From the NCBI RefSeq assembly GCF_000621125.1, contig NZ_JHZC01000008.1, positions 62,001-126,000 on the forward strand: a stretch of 64,000 nucleotides of DNA, read 5' to 3'. This DNA is from Maribacter antarcticus DSM 21422. GTDB lineage: Bacteria; Bacteroidota; Bacteroidia; Flavobacteriales; Flavobacteriaceae. Made by a program: the position numbers and the translations under genes. This document shows positions 35,017-46,262 of this stretch, piece by piece (positions within the stretch are counted from its first letter, which is position 1; the number at the start of each line of letters is the position of its first letter). Under the pieces are notes generated by a model that worked only from the letters and a program-made list of their open reading frames with translations, did not search any database and was not told the DNA's origin.

Positions 35017-36171
35017 ATGAGCGATAAAAATTTAAGATTCAACAGTAAAACAATACATGGGGGGCAACAACCCGATACGGCCTACGGTGCTGTTATGCCG
35101 CCTATTTATCAAACCTCTACCTACGCTCAAACAACACCTGGAGGTCATATGGGATATGCATATTCCAGAAGTGCCAATCCTACCCGAACGGCTTTGGAGA
35201 ATTCCTTGGCGAGCATAGAGAATGGAGCTTTCGGCTTGGCCTTTGGAAGTGGTTTGGCAGCGATAGATGCCGTTATCAAACTATTGGGTCCAGGGGATGA
35301 AGTAATTTGCACGAATGATTTGTATGGAGGAAGTTATCGCTTATTCAAACAGATTTTTGAGAAGTTCGGTATTGTATTTCATTTTGTAGGGATGGATAAC
35401 GCGGATAAAGTAACCAAATACCTTAATTCAAAAACAAAACTTATCTGGGTAGAAACGCCTACGAACCCTATGATGAATATCATAGATATTCGAGCGGTTG
35501 CAAAGTTGGCCAAGAAGCACAATATACTTTTGGCGGTGGATAATACTTTTGCCACCCCTTATTTACAGACTCCCTTAGATTTGGGTGCTGATATCGTAAT
35601 GCATTCCGCTACCAAGTATCTTGGTGGGCATTCAGATGTTGTGGTGGGTGCACTTGTGGTAAGGGATAAGGACCTAGCGGACAAACTTTATTTCATACAA
35701 AATGCCAGTGGCGCTGTTTGTGGCCCTATGGATAGTTTTTTGGTGCTACGTGGCATAAAAACCCTACATGTACGGATGCAAAGGCATTGTGATAACGGCA
35801 GGGTCATAGCGAAATACTTGGCCAATCATCCTAAGATAGAGAAGGTTTATTGGCCAGGGTTTGAAAATCATCCAAACCATGATATTGCCAAAAATCAAAT
35901 GAAGGATTTTGGTGGTATGATTTCCTTTGTCTGTAAAGGAAGTAGCTACGCTGATGCCATAGCTATTATTGAAAAGCTGAAGGTGTTTACCCTAGCAGAA
36001 TCCTTAGGTGGCGTAGAAAGTTTGGCTGGCCACCCAGCAAGCATGACCCATGGAAGTATCCCAAAATTCGAACGTGAAAAAAGCGGGGTGGTAGATGCCT
36101 TAATTAGACTTAGTGTTGGTATAGAAGATGAAGCGGACCTTATTGCCGATTTAGAACAAGCCATAGACTAA
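35017..36171 (+). CDS. metB: Cystathionine gamma-synthase (Cys/Met-metabolism PLP enzyme)
   Basis: A 384-residue fold-type I PLP enzyme. Markers: NSKTIHGGQQPDTAYGAVMPPIYQTSTY, YAYSRSANPTRTALE, FGSGLAAIDAV, the PLP-binding Lys in MHSATKYLGGHSDVV, and SLGGVESLAGHPASMTHGSIP at the C-terminus. The family includes cystathionine gamma-synthase and gamma-lyase, which are hard to tell apart by eye; the synthase is the usual annotation in flavobacteria. It works in methionine synthesis (or cysteine by the reverse route). Stands alone. Confidence 0.87.
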   Translation: MSDKNLRFNSKTIHGGQQPDTAYGAVMPPIYQTSTYAQTTPGGHMGYAYSRSANPTRTALENSLASIENGAFGLAFGSGLAAIDAVIKLLGPGDEVICTNDLYGGSYRLFKQIFEKFGIVFHFVGMDNADKVTKYLNSKTKLIWVETPTNPMMNIIDIRAVAKLAKKHNILLAVDNTFATPYLQTPLDLGADIVMHSATKYLGGHSDVVVGALVVRDKDLADKLYFIQNASGAVCGPMDSFLVLRGIKTLHVRMQRHCDNGRVIAKYLANHPKIEKVYWPGFENHPNHDIAKNQMKDFGGMISFVCKGSSYADAIAIIEKLKVFTLAESLGGVESLAGHPASMTHGSIPKFEREKSGVVDALIRLSVGIEDEADLIADLEQAID

Positions 36172-36297
36172 TCAAAAATATGCCACAGATAATTACAGTG
36201 TTTAAAGCACTTTTCTATTTCAAATTAGTTAAATCAATAGTGTTAATTTAGTAAAATTTATCAATTTGTAAAATAATCAGTGTATAAATTATAATAA

Positions 36298-37701
<1,404 letters not shown>

Positions 37702-37720
37702 TACTTAAATCAATAATAGT

Positions 37721-37757
37721 AAAATCTGTAAGGGCCCCAAGCCTTTACAGATTTTTT
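37721..37757 (+). terminator. Terminator of gdhA
   Basis: AAATCTGTAA / TTACAGATTT with an inner GGC/GCC stem, followed by a T-tract, 20 nt after the stop. Confidence 0.85.
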
Positions 37758-37837
37758 GTTTATGCACTATCCTATTGAGTATCTTTGATAAGAGTTATTC
37801 CTACAATTTTTGTATTTGCTAAAAACAGCTGCTCAAA

Positions 37838-38557
37838 ATGCAAGTGACTACTAAAGCCATTGTTCTTACGTCATTAAAATATGGTGATACGAGTCTTATC
37901 GTTAAGGCTTTTACAGTGTCGGATGGGCTTAAATCATACCTGTTAAAAGGAGTTTTATCAGCTAAGAAGGGAAAGTTAAAAGCTGCTTATTTTCAGCCCC
38001 TAACCCAGTTAGAACTGGTAGCTAGTCATAGGAATAAAGGAACTTTAGAAAGTATTCGGGAGGCAAAGGTTAGTTACCACTATCAAACGCTACATACCCA
38101 AGTTGCAAAAAATGCCCTCACCCTATTTTTAGCTGAAATGTTAAGTAATGCTATTCATGAGGAAGAGGCAAACATACCTCTCTTTAATTACATGGAAATA
38201 ACCTTACAATGGTTAGATATACATGATGACGTTGCTAATTTTCATTTATATTTTTTAATGGTGCTAACCAAGTATTTGGGCTTTTATCCGGACACGCATA
38301 ACCAAGATACCAGTTATTTTGATTTATTGGAGGGGGAATTTATACTAAGACCTTCTTTAAACCCGATAATTAGCGGTCAGAACCTTGTCTTCTTCAAGAA
38401 AATTTTAGGCACAAATTTTGATACACTTGTTACTATTAAAATGAAAAAAAAAGACCGTCAAGAATTACTGAAATCTATTGTCCTGTACTTTGAGTTACAT
38501 TTACAGGGATTCAGAAAACCCAAGTCAGTCGCTGTTCTAAACGAAGTTTTTAATTAG
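37838..38557 (+). CDS. recO: DNA repair protein RecO
   Basis: A 239-residue recombination mediator. It has the N-terminal OB fold (TTKAIVLTSLKYGDTSLIVKAFT, then SYLLKGVLSAKKGKLKAAYFQPLTQLELV) and the C-terminal helical domain, here with a degenerate zinc finger region, as in many flavobacteria. RecO loads RecA on gaps together with RecF and RecR. The TonB receptor starts one base after its stop, so the two may be co-transcribed by position rather than by function. Confidence 0.9.
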   Translation: MQVTTKAIVLTSLKYGDTSLIVKAFTVSDGLKSYLLKGVLSAKKGKLKAAYFQPLTQLELVASHRNKGTLESIREAKVSYHYQTLHTQVAKNALTLFLAEMLSNAIHEEEANIPLFNYMEITLQWLDIHDDVANFHLYFLMVLTKYLGFYPDTHNQDTSYFDLLEGEFILRPSLNPIISGQNLVFFKKILGTNFDTLVTIKMKKKDRQELLKSIVLYFELHLQGFRKPKSVAVLNEVFN

Positions 38558-38558
38558 T

Positions 38559-40970
38559 ATGTACAACCGTATTTTCTTTTTCTTTTTTCTTTTTGCTGTG
38601 GCCGTAAAATCACAGCAGATAAAGGTTTTAGATACCGATACAGGGGACGCTATTTCTAATGTAGCTATTTACAACTCCGATAAGTCTAAAGTTGCACTTA
38701 CCGACTTTGATGGTCTTTTTGATATAGCTATTTTCTCTAAAAATGAACGTATTTCAATTAAGCATCTTAGTTATGAGTTGCTCAAAACCTCAAAATCTCA
38801 AATACTTAAACAAGGAAACAAGGCATTCTTGGTAATGAAGCCTGAGCAATTGGACGAAGTGGTGATGTCCGTATCTAAATGGGAGCAGCAGAAGAAAGAT
38901 ATCCCTAACAAAATTGTATCAATAGCGGCTAGGGATATTGCTTTTACTACTCCGCAAACCGCTGCAGATTTATTGCAAAATAGCGGAAAAATATTTGTGC
39001 AAAAAAGCCAGTTAGGCGGTGGAAGCCCAATGATAAGAGGCTTTTCAACTAACAGGTTAGTGCTTTCCGTGGATGGAGTACGTATGAACAACGCTATTTT
39101 TAGAGGAGGCAATTTACAAAACGTCATTTCCATAGATCCTTTTACCATAAAAAACACGGAAATTATTTTTGGTCCCGGTTCCGTTATTTATGGTAGTGAC
39201 GCCATTGGAGGCGTTATGAATTTTTATACCGAAACACCAGAATTTAGTGAAAATGACAGCCTTCGAGTGTATGGAGGAGCCAACTACAGGTTTTCATCGG
39301 CTAATACGGAAAACACCATAAACGCTAAGATAGGCTTAGGAAAAAAGAAATGGGCGGCTTTAACTAGTCTTACCTATAATAGTTTTCAGGATTTGGTTAT
39401 GGGTAGTCATGGTCCAGATTCATACCTAAGGAATTCGTTTGTGCGCACGTCTGTTGGTGTAGACGAATTAGTTACTAACCAAAATCCCAGAACACAGGTT
39501 TCTACCGGATACAGCCAAGTAAATCTTATGCAAAAACTGCGCTTTAAACCAAACGCCAATTGGGATTTGCGCTCAGGTATTTTTTATTCGGAAACCACAG
39601 ATTATCCAAGATATGATAGATTGATTCGTCCTTCTAGGGATGGCTTAGGATTACGTTCGGCTGAATGGTTTTATGGTCCACAAAAATGGTTTATGGGCAA
39701 TGTGCAGGTAAATAAAAAGGGGAAGGGTAAATTTTACGACGGATTTAAAGTATCTGCGGCCTATCAGCGTTTTGAGGAAAGCAGGAAGAATAGGGATTTT
39801 AAAGATGTTACATTGAATAGCAGTAAAGAAAAAGTGGATGCTTTCAACGTTAACATAGATTTGGAAAATAGAAAAATAGGAGATTTCAGATTATATTATG
39901 GGGGAGAATATATTTTTAATAAAGTACACTCTCAAGGCGAAAACAACAATATTGTTACAGGCGAAATAGTGGATGCTCCTACAAGATACCCCAATGGTTC
40001 TTCATGGCAAAGTTTAGCAGGGTATGTAAATAGTGAATATAGAGCAAAGCCTAATTTCACCTTGATGTCCGGTTTGCGGTATAGTCATGTGTGGATCGAT
40101 GCTATTTTTGACCAAACTTTCTATTTATTTCCTTTTGATGACGCCAAATTAAGTACTGGCGCACTAACGGGTAGTATAGGCTTTAGCTGGTTTCCCAAGG
40201 CAGATTTACAAGTAACATTTAATGGGTCCACTGGGTTTAGGGCGCCTAATATAGATGATATAGGAAAGATATTCGATTCTGAACCAGGTGCTGTCGTGGT
40301 GCCCAATCCAGATTTAGAACCCGAATATGCATATAATGTCGAATTGGGGATACAAAAAAATTTTGGCGATAAGCTGGTATTCAAAGGTGCTACCTATTAC
40401 ACATATTTAGTAGATGCATTGGTTCGACGTGACTTCTATTTTAATGGAAATTCAGAACTACGCTATCAAGGCGAGTTGAGTAATGTACAGGCTATTCAAA
40501 ATGCAGCTAAAGCCTATGTATATGGTTTTGAGTTTGGATTGGATGCTTTTCTATCAGATCATTGGTCACTATCGTCTAATCTTACAATAACAGAAGGTAT
40601 TGAGGAGGATTCCGATGGTACTGATACGCCTGCACGGCACGCTGCGCCAACTTTTGGCGATTTTCATATCATATGGAAAAACCAAAAACTTAGGACTAGT
40701 GTATTTCTGAACTATAATGGTGAACTAGCCTTTAATGACCTTTCGGTGTCTGAAATATCTAAGAACTTTATATACGCATCTGACAAGAACGGAAATCCAT
40801 ATTCGCCATCATGGTACACGCTAAACTTTAGATTTCAGTATAACTTAAACCCTAAGGTTGTTGCGTCACTAAACTTGGAAAATTTCACCAATCAGCGGTA
40901 CCGCAGCTACTCTTCAGGTATAGTTGCACCTGGCACTAACCTTATTTTGGGTGTAGGATACAAGTTTTAA
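38559..40970 (+). CDS. TonB-dependent outer-membrane receptor
   Basis: An 803-residue receptor. Signal peptide 1-19, then a carboxypeptidase-regulatory-like beta domain (about 20-95). The plug domain follows with PQTAADLLQNSGKIFVQKSQLGGGSPMIRGFSTNRLVLSVDGVRMNNA and IIFGPGSVIYGSDAIGGVMNF. The rest is a 22-strand barrel ending in LILGVGYKF with terminal Phe. The plug resembles the heme/hemoglobin-type receptor group, so an iron-chelate or heme ligand is plausible but unproven. Follows recO by one base. Confidence 0.88.
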   Translation: MYNRIFFFFFLFAVAVKSQQIKVLDTDTGDAISNVAIYNSDKSKVALTDFDGLFDIAIFSKNERISIKHLSYELLKTSKSQILKQGNKAFLVMKPEQLDEVVMSVSKWEQQKKDIPNKIVSIAARDIAFTTPQTAADLLQNSGKIFVQKSQLGGGSPMIRGFSTNRLVLSVDGVRMNNAIFRGGNLQNVISIDPFTIKNTEIIFGPGSVIYGSDAIGGVMNFYTETPEFSENDSLRVYGGANYRFSSANTENTINAKIGLGKKKWAALTSLTYNSFQDLVMGSHGPDSYLRNSFVRTSVGVDELVTNQNPRTQVSTGYSQVNLMQKLRFKPNANWDLRSGIFYSETTDYPRYDRLIRPSRDGLGLRSAEWFYGPQKWFMGNVQVNKKGKGKFYDGFKVSAAYQRFEESRKNRDFKDVTLNSSKEKVDAFNVNIDLENRKIGDFRLYYGGEYIFNKVHSQGENNNIVTGEIVDAPTRYPNGSSWQSLAGYVNSEYRAKPNFTLMSGLRYSHVWIDAIFDQTFYLFPFDDAKLSTGALTGSIGFSWFPKADLQVTFNGSTGFRAPNIDDIGKIFDSEPGAVVVPNPDLEPEYAYNVELGIQKNFGDKLVFKGATYYTYLVDALVRRDFYFNGNSELRYQGELSNVQAIQNAAKAYVYGFEFGLDAFLSDHWSLSSNLTITEGIEEDSDGTDTPARHAAPTFGDFHIIWKNQKLRTSVFLNYNGELAFNDLSVSEISKNFIYASDKNGNPYSPSWYTLNFRFQYNLNPKVVASLNLENFTNQRYRSYSSGIVAPGTNLILGVGYKF

Positions 40971-41023
40971 ATAAAAAAACCCGATTTTATTAGGCCTTCA
41001 AAACTGTATGTTTTGGATGACGA

Positions 41024-41223
41024 TTAGTTTTTAACTTCTTTAGCTTTATCGGTAACCTTGTTGGCTGCTTCTTTAATTGTATATTTTGCATCTTTACCTA
41101 CCGCATCACTTGCTTGTTCTGCGGCATCTTTTGTTTGTCCGCTGTTTCTCTACAAGAAACAAAAGAAAGGCTTAAAGCTAACATAAGTACTGATCTTAAA
41201 ATTACTTTTTTATTTGTATTTAT
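41024..41223 (-). pseudogene. Small lipoprotein gene with lost start and frameshift
   Basis: Reading from 41223 on the minus strand, NTNKKVILRSVLMLALSLSFVSC is a complete lipoprotein signal, but the codon where ATG is expected is ATA, preceded by a TGA. After the lipobox Cys the sequence shifts frame (about 41145-41153) and continues as SGQTKDAAEQASDAVGKDAK, then a Lys/Ala-rich helix to a TAA at 41024-41026. This is the usual composition of small helical YtxH-like lipoproteins. Two independent lesions suggest a pseudogene of about 66 codons. Confidence 0.6.
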
Positions 41224-41269
41224 TCAAGTCGTAGAGCTATTAGCACTTAATCTATTCTTGGATGTTTAC

Positions 41270-41296
41270 CTTAAGGTTTAAAGGTTTAAAGGTTTG
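41270..41296. repeat. Short tandem repeat AAGGTTTA
   Basis: About three consecutive copies of the octamer AAGGTTTA lie in the non-coding stretch between the decayed lipoprotein and ileS. No gene is seen in 41227-41812. The function of the repeat is unclear; possibly a slippage product. Confidence 0.5.
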
Positions 41297-41385
41297 AATA
41301 GGTATATAACTGATAATTAATATTAATTGGATTAAAAGAGTTGTTACTAGAGGTACACTTCACTAGGAAGTACGCACTAGTCGCT

Positions 41386-41407
41386 ATTTACTAATGCACT
41401 AGTAAAT
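41386..41407. repeat. 8-bp inverted repeat upstream of ileS
   Basis: ATTTACTA / TAGTAAAT with a 6-nt spacer, in a patch with repeated CACTAG words (41371-41403). Non-coding. A possible operator or structured leader, but weak evidence. Confidence 0.35.
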
Positions 41408-41771
41408 GTGTCCTCTTTCAAAAAACTAGTATTATTTTGGGGTTGTCTTAACAGGTCTCTCGTCTTTAAAAGAATTAAAAACGTATTTGATTTATCTTCC
41501 AATTCATTCATAAACGTTGGTATAACTAGCTGTTTTTTGTGTGATTTTATAGAAATTTTATTATTTCAATTATATTAATACTGCAAACAACAAAAGACAG
41601 AAGCCAATAGTAAAAAAGTTTGGTATTTGGCAAACAACTCTTTCTTTTACAAAGCTAATATACAGTGTGGTAGATTAATAATAAGGTCTGTTTAATAAGG
41701 TGAAAATTGGAGAACAGTTAATAGCTTTTGTTTTACCAATTCCAAATGTGCAATACTACGTGCTAATTTAG

Positions 41772-41779
41772 TAAATTTG
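41772..41779 (+). promoter_or_regulatory. Candidate -7 box for ileS
   Basis: TAAATTTG matches TAnnTTTG exactly, 33 nt before the ileS ATG. No TTG at the usual -33 distance. Confidence 0.5.
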
Positions 41780-41812
41780 CAACCTTAAATTATTGACCTA
41801 TAAGCCTTTCTT

Positions 41813-44800
41813 ATGAAGTTTGCAGAGTATAAAGGATTGGATTTACCCAACGTTGCGGCCGAGGTATTGGCCTTTTGGAAATCCAACGCCATTTTTGATA
41901 AAAGTATTTCCACACGTGAGGGAAAGGATAGTTATGTATTTTTTGAAGGTCCTCCTTCCGCAAATGGAATGCCTGGGATACACCACGTTATGGCACGTAC
42001 CATTAAGGACATTTTTCCTCGGTACAAAACCATGAAAGGCTACCAAGTAAAACGTAAGGCCGGTTGGGATACACATGGACTCCCCATAGAACTAGGTGTA
42101 GAAAAAGAACTAGGAATTACCAAAGAGGATATTGGCACTAAAATTTCTGTTGAGGAATATAATGCTGCTTGTAAGAAAGCAGTCATGCGCTATACAGATG
42201 TGTGGAATGCCATGACTGAACAAGTGGGGTATTGGGTAGATATGGAGGACCCGTATATTAGCTACAAGCCCAAATATATGGAGTCCGTATGGTGGTTGTT
42301 GAAACAGATTTACGATAAAGGACTTATATATAAAGGGTACACCATACAACCCTATTCACCCAAAGCAGGCACTGGACTTAGCTCCCACGAGCTTAACCAG
42401 CCGGGAACCTACCAAGATGTTACAGATACGACCGTTACTGCTCAATTTAAGGCGGTAGAAGAAACGCTTCCCTATTTTTTACAGAACGAGGGGACAATCT
42501 ATTTTCTGGCTTGGACGACCACACCTTGGACCTTACCGTCGAATACGGCACTTACGGTAGGTTTAAAAATAGACTATGTTTTAGTAGAAACATACAACCA
42601 ATATACCTTTGAACCCATGAACGCTATTCTTGCCAAAAAATTGGTTGGAAAACAATTTTCAGGCAAGTTTTTTGAGGTGGATGACAAAACTGGGTTGCTT
42701 GATTATATTGGTGGTGACAAGAAAATTCCGTTCTATCTTGTTAAGGAATTTAGAGGGGAGGACCTTATAAATATTAGATACGAACAACTTTTAGATTATG
42801 TATTGCCCTATGAAAATGCGGAAAATGCTTTTAGGGTGATTTCTGGGGATTTTGTAACCACGGAAGACGGTACAGGTATAGTTCATACAGCACCAACTTT
42901 TGGTGCAGACGATGCTTTAGTAGCCAAACAAGCGGTACCAGAAATACCGCCCATGTTGGTCTTGGACGAAAATGAGAATACCGTTCCTTTAGTCGATTTA
43001 CAAGGAAAGTTTAGACCTGAGTTGAAGGAATTTGGCGGCAAATACGTGAAAAATGAATATTACGAGGATGGCGAAGCACCAGAGCGGTCGATAGATGTTG
43101 AAATTGCTATTAAGTTAAAAGAAGAAAATAAGGCCTTTAAGGTAGAGAAGTATGTGCACAGTTATCCAAACTGCTGGCGTACGGACAAGCCTATCTTATA
43201 TTATCCTTTGGATTCTTGGTTTATTAAAGTAACCGATGTCAAGGACCGTATGTTCGAGTTGAATGAAACCATTAACTGGAAGCCAAAATCTACTGGTGAG
43301 GGTAGGTTTGGTAATTGGTTGGCGAATGCAAATGATTGGAACTTATCCCGGTCTAGATATTGGGGAATACCTTTGCCTATTTGGAGGACCGAGGATGGTA
43401 TGGAGCAAATTATGATTGGTTCTGTGGCGGAGTTAAAAGCGGAGATGCAAAAAGCAGTTGCTGCTGGAGTTTTGGGAAAAGATATTTTCGAGGAATTTGT
43501 AGTGGGCGATATGTCTGAGGACAACTATGATAAAATTGACTTACATAAAAATATAGTAGATCAGATTACCTTGGTATCCCCATCAGGTAACCCCATGAAA
43601 CGAGAGGCCGATTTAATCGATGTCTGGTTCGATAGTGGCTCCATGCCCTACGCACAATGGCACTATCCTTTTGAGAATAAGGACCTAATTGACAAAGGAG
43701 AATCCTTTCCAGCAGATTTTATCGCTGAAGGCGTTGATCAGACCCGAGGTTGGTTTTATACACTACATGCAATAGGTACGATGGTATTTGATTCCGTTGC
43801 TTATAAAAATGTAGTTTCCAACGGACTTGTTTTGGATAAAGAAGGCAAAAAAATGTCCAAACGTTTAGGGAATGCAGCTGATCCTTTTGAAACTATGAAT
43901 CAGCATGGAGCGGATGCCACACGTTGGTACATGATTAGTAACGCCAATCCTTGGGACAACTTAAAATTTGATACGGAGGGTATTGTTGAGGTCAAGCGGA
44001 AATTTTTTGGTACCCTGTACAACACCTATTCATTTTTTGCACTATATGCCAATATAGATTCCTTTGCATTTAGTGAAGAAAAGGTTCCTGTTATGGAGCG
44101 GACGGAGATAGATCGATGGGTTTTGTCAGCATTAAATTCTTTAATACAGGAAGTTGATGACGCTTATGGAGATTATGAACCTACTCGCGCTACCAGGGCA
44201 ATTTCTAATTTTGTGCAGGAAAACTTAAGTAATTGGTATGTTCGATTGTGTAGAAGACGCTTCTGGAAGGGCGAGTATGAAAAGGATAAGATAGCTGCCT
44301 ATCAAACACTTTACGCTTGTTTGGTAACAGTGGCGAAATTATCCGCTCCTGTAGCCCCGTTCTTTATGGATCAGTTGTATCGAGACTTGATAGGTACCAC
44401 AGAAGCAGAACCCTTTGAAAGCGTGCATTTGGCAGATTTTCCGATAGCGGATATAAGCTTGATTGATAAGGGTCTTGAAGCCAAGATGAACAAGGCGCAA
44501 ATCATCTCATCCTTAGTTCTTTCAATCCGTCAAAAAGAGAAAATAAAGGTTAGACAGCCTTTGCAAAAGATAATGATTCCAGTTTTGGATGAACAGGATA
44601 GAATAGACATTCTTGCAGTTTCAGATCTTATAAAATCAGAGGTAAACGTTAAGGAAATTCAATTATTGGATGATGCGTCGGGTGTCTTGGTAAAGCGCAT
44701 CAAACCTAATTTTAAGACTTTAGGACCTAAATACGGGAAGGATATGAAGTTGGTCGCCACAACAGTAAACAAATTCTCACAGGAGGATATCCAAAAAATT

Positions 44801-45211
44801 GAAAAGGAGGGCGAAATATCCATACAGATAGAAAATAAAAGTAGTATTTTACAGTTACAGGATGTAGAAATAAGTTCGCAGGATATTGAAGGCTGGCTGG
44901 TAGCAAGTTCTGGTAAAATAACGGTAGCACTTGATATTACGATTAACGAAGACCTTAGAAAAGAAGGTATAGCTAGGGAGCTCGTAAATAGAATTCAGAA
45001 CCTACGAAAGGAGTCCGGTTTTGAGGTAACCGATAAAATTGTAGTTAATTTACAGAAAGATGGTTTTGTAGAACAAGCCGTTGCGCGTAATTTAGCATAT
45101 ATTAAAACGGAAACGCTAACTGCGGAACTGAATCTGCAGGATAGCGTAGAAAATGGCACTGAAGTTGCTTTTGATGAAGTGAACACTAAATTGTTTATTG
45201 TAAAACATTAA
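41813..45211 (+). CDS. ileS: Isoleucyl-tRNA synthetase, long (IleS2-like) type
   Basis: An 1132-residue class I synthetase that charges tRNA-Ile. The HIGH-type signature is in PSANGMPGIHHVMART (about 40-55) and the KMSKR loop is at about 681-685. The CP1 editing domain (LAWTTTPWTLPSNTAL; GTGIVHTAPTFGADD) and anticodon domain are complete. No C-terminal zinc-finger cysteines are present. Length and the YWVDMEDPYISYKPKYMESVWW segment point to the eukaryote-like IleS2 form rather than the ~940-residue E. coli type. The DksA-like gene follows after 3 nt. Confidence 0.95.
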   Translation: MKFAEYKGLDLPNVAAEVLAFWKSNAIFDKSISTREGKDSYVFFEGPPSANGMPGIHHVMARTIKDIFPRYKTMKGYQVKRKAGWDTHGLPIELGVEKELGITKEDIGTKISVEEYNAACKKAVMRYTDVWNAMTEQVGYWVDMEDPYISYKPKYMESVWWLLKQIYDKGLIYKGYTIQPYSPKAGTGLSSHELNQPGTYQDVTDTTVTAQFKAVEETLPYFLQNEGTIYFLAWTTTPWTLPSNTALTVGLKIDYVLVETYNQYTFEPMNAILAKKLVGKQFSGKFFEVDDKTGLLDYIGGDKKIPFYLVKEFRGEDLINIRYEQLLDYVLPYENAENAFRVISGDFVTTEDGTGIVHTAPTFGADDALVAKQAVPEIPPMLVLDENENTVPLVDLQGKFRPELKEFGGKYVKNEYYEDGEAPERSIDVEIAIKLKEENKAFKVEKYVHSYPNCWRTDKPILYYPLDSWFIKVTDVKDRMFELNETINWKPKSTGEGRFGNWLANANDWNLSRSRYWGIPLPIWRTEDGMEQIMIGSVAELKAEMQKAVAAGVLGKDIFEEFVVGDMSEDNYDKIDLHKNIVDQITLVSPSGNPMKREADLIDVWFDSGSMPYAQWHYPFENKDLIDKGESFPADFIAEGVDQTRGWFYTLHAIGTMVFDSVAYKNVVSNGLVLDKEGKKMSKRLGNAADPFETMNQHGADATRWYMISNANPWDNLKFDTEGIVEVKRKFFGTLYNTYSFFALYANIDSFAFSEEKVPVMERTEIDRWVLSALNSLIQEVDDAYGDYEPTRATRAISNFVQENLSNWYVRLCRRRFWKGEYEKDKIAAYQTLYACLVTVAKLSAPVAPFFMDQLYRDLIGTTEAEPFESVHLADFPIADISLIDKGLEAKMNKAQIISSLVLSIRQKEKIKVRQPLQKIMIPVLDEQDRIDILAVSDLIKSEVNVKEIQLLDDASGVLVKRIKPNFKTLGPKYGKDMKLVATTVNKFSQEDIQKIEKEGEISIQIENKSSILQLQDVEISSQDIEGWLVASSGKITVALDITINEDLRKEGIARELVNRIQNLRKESGFEVTDKIVVNLQKDGFVEQAVARNLAYIKTETLTAELNLQDSVENGTEVAFDEVNTKLFIVKH

Positions 45212-45214
45212 AAA

Positions 45215-45598
45215 ATGGCACAAGATTTAAATATTAGATATGCAAATAAGGATTTGGCTGAGTTCAAAATCCTTATCGAAGAAAAGATAGTAAAGGCGAA
45301 TAGGCATTTAGAATTACTCAAAAGTTCGTACATGAACGATGGCAATAATGGCACCGATGATACATCGCCTACGTTTAAGGCTTTTGAAGAAGGTTCGGAA
45401 ACTATGAGTAAGGAAGCGAATACACAACTAGCCATACGTCAGGAAAAATTTATAAGGGATTTAAAAAATGCCTTGTTGCGCATAAATAATAAAACCTATG
45501 GTGTTTGTCGAGTAACAGGCAAGCTTATCAACAAAGAGCGCTTAAAACTTGTTCCTCACGCTACCCTGAGTATAGAAGCAAAAAACATACAATCGTAA
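45215..45598 (+). CDS. TraR/DksA-family protein lacking the zinc-site cysteines
   Basis: A 127-residue DksA-like protein. An N-terminal helical hairpin (LAEFKILIEEKIVKANRHLELL .. ) with an acidic turn is followed by the C-terminal segment YGVCRVTGKLINKERLKLVPHATLSIEAK. In canonical DksA this part is CxxC-x17-CxxC; here the four positions read Cys98, Thr101, Ser119, Ala122, so zinc cannot bind normally. DksA proteins enter the RNA polymerase secondary channel and tune transcription with ppGpp. Tightly linked to ileS and followed by its own terminator. Confidence 0.85.
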   Translation: MAQDLNIRYANKDLAEFKILIEEKIVKANRHLELLKSSYMNDGNNGTDDTSPTFKAFEEGSETMSKEANTQLAIRQEKFIRDLKNALLRINNKTYGVCRVTGKLINKERLKLVPHATLSIEAKNIQS

Positions 45599-45600
45599 CT

Positions 45601-45624
45601 AAAACGCCTTTCGGGGCGTTTTTT
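45601..45624 (+). terminator. Terminator after the ileS-dksA-like unit
   Basis: AAAACGCC / GGCGTTTT with a 6-nt loop and a run of six Ts, two bases after the stop. Confidence 0.85.
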
Positions 45625-45635
45625 AATTATAGGTA

Positions 45636-46256
45636 TTGAAAGTATTTTTGTTTTTTCTACTATGTTTTATGGGTTCATTTGTTTTAGCCCAGAAAGAGCT
45701 AAAAAGAACGATTAAAGCATCGTCCATTACGCTCCTACAGATTGATGTAGCAAACTGCTTTGAGGTAATGTTAGAAACGGGAAATACCGATAAAATAGTA
45801 ATACAAGCTAGATTCGAGGGTGAATACACCAAAGACCTTGAGATAGCCGTTTACCAAGACGGAGGCACCTTGGGTGTAGAAGCTGGTTTTATGTCTAATT
45901 TTGTTATCCCCAATGACAAGCTTAGTGCCCATAAAGTAGTTTCTATAGCCTTACATGTATTTTTGCCTAAGTGGAAAAACGTTCAGGTGTACGGCACCAA
46001 TACTAGGGTTATGGCTACGGGTAGTTATTCCGATTTAAGTATTATTTTGGCAGACGGGAACTGTGAGTTGAATGAGGTTTCCCAAAACGTTACCGTTAAG
46101 ACACAGAGTGGAAACATTGTTTTAAAGGCAAAAAATGGCAGTGTAACGGCTTCCAGTAAATACGGGCTAGTGAGTCCTGTTGTTCTACCTGCTGGAGAAA
46201 GCCATTATAACTTATCTACAGTGACGGGTAATATAGAACTAAAGAAACCCAAATAA
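45636..46256 (+). CDS. Exported DUF4097/DUF2807-like beta protein
   Basis: A 206-residue protein with a signal peptide (1-18, FVLAQ). The rest is a right-handed beta-repeat pattern with short hydrophobic strands: ATGSYSDLSIILADGNCELNEVSQNVTVKTQSGNIVLKAKNGSV. Such putative auto-transporter-adhesin head proteins are common in Bacteroidota and lack assigned functions. Translation begins at TTG 45636 right after the terminator of the previous unit, so it has its own promoter or depends on read-through. Confidence 0.65.
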   Translation: MKVFLFFLLCFMGSFVLAQKELKRTIKASSITLLQIDVANCFEVMLETGNTDKIVIQARFEGEYTKDLEIAVYQDGGTLGVEAGFMSNFVIPNDKLSAHKVVSIALHVFLPKWKNVQVYGTNTRVMATGSYSDLSIILADGNCELNEVSQNVTVKTQSGNIVLKAKNGSVTASSKYGLVSPVVLPAGESHYNLSTVTGNIELKKPK

Positions 46257-46262
46257 TATTTC

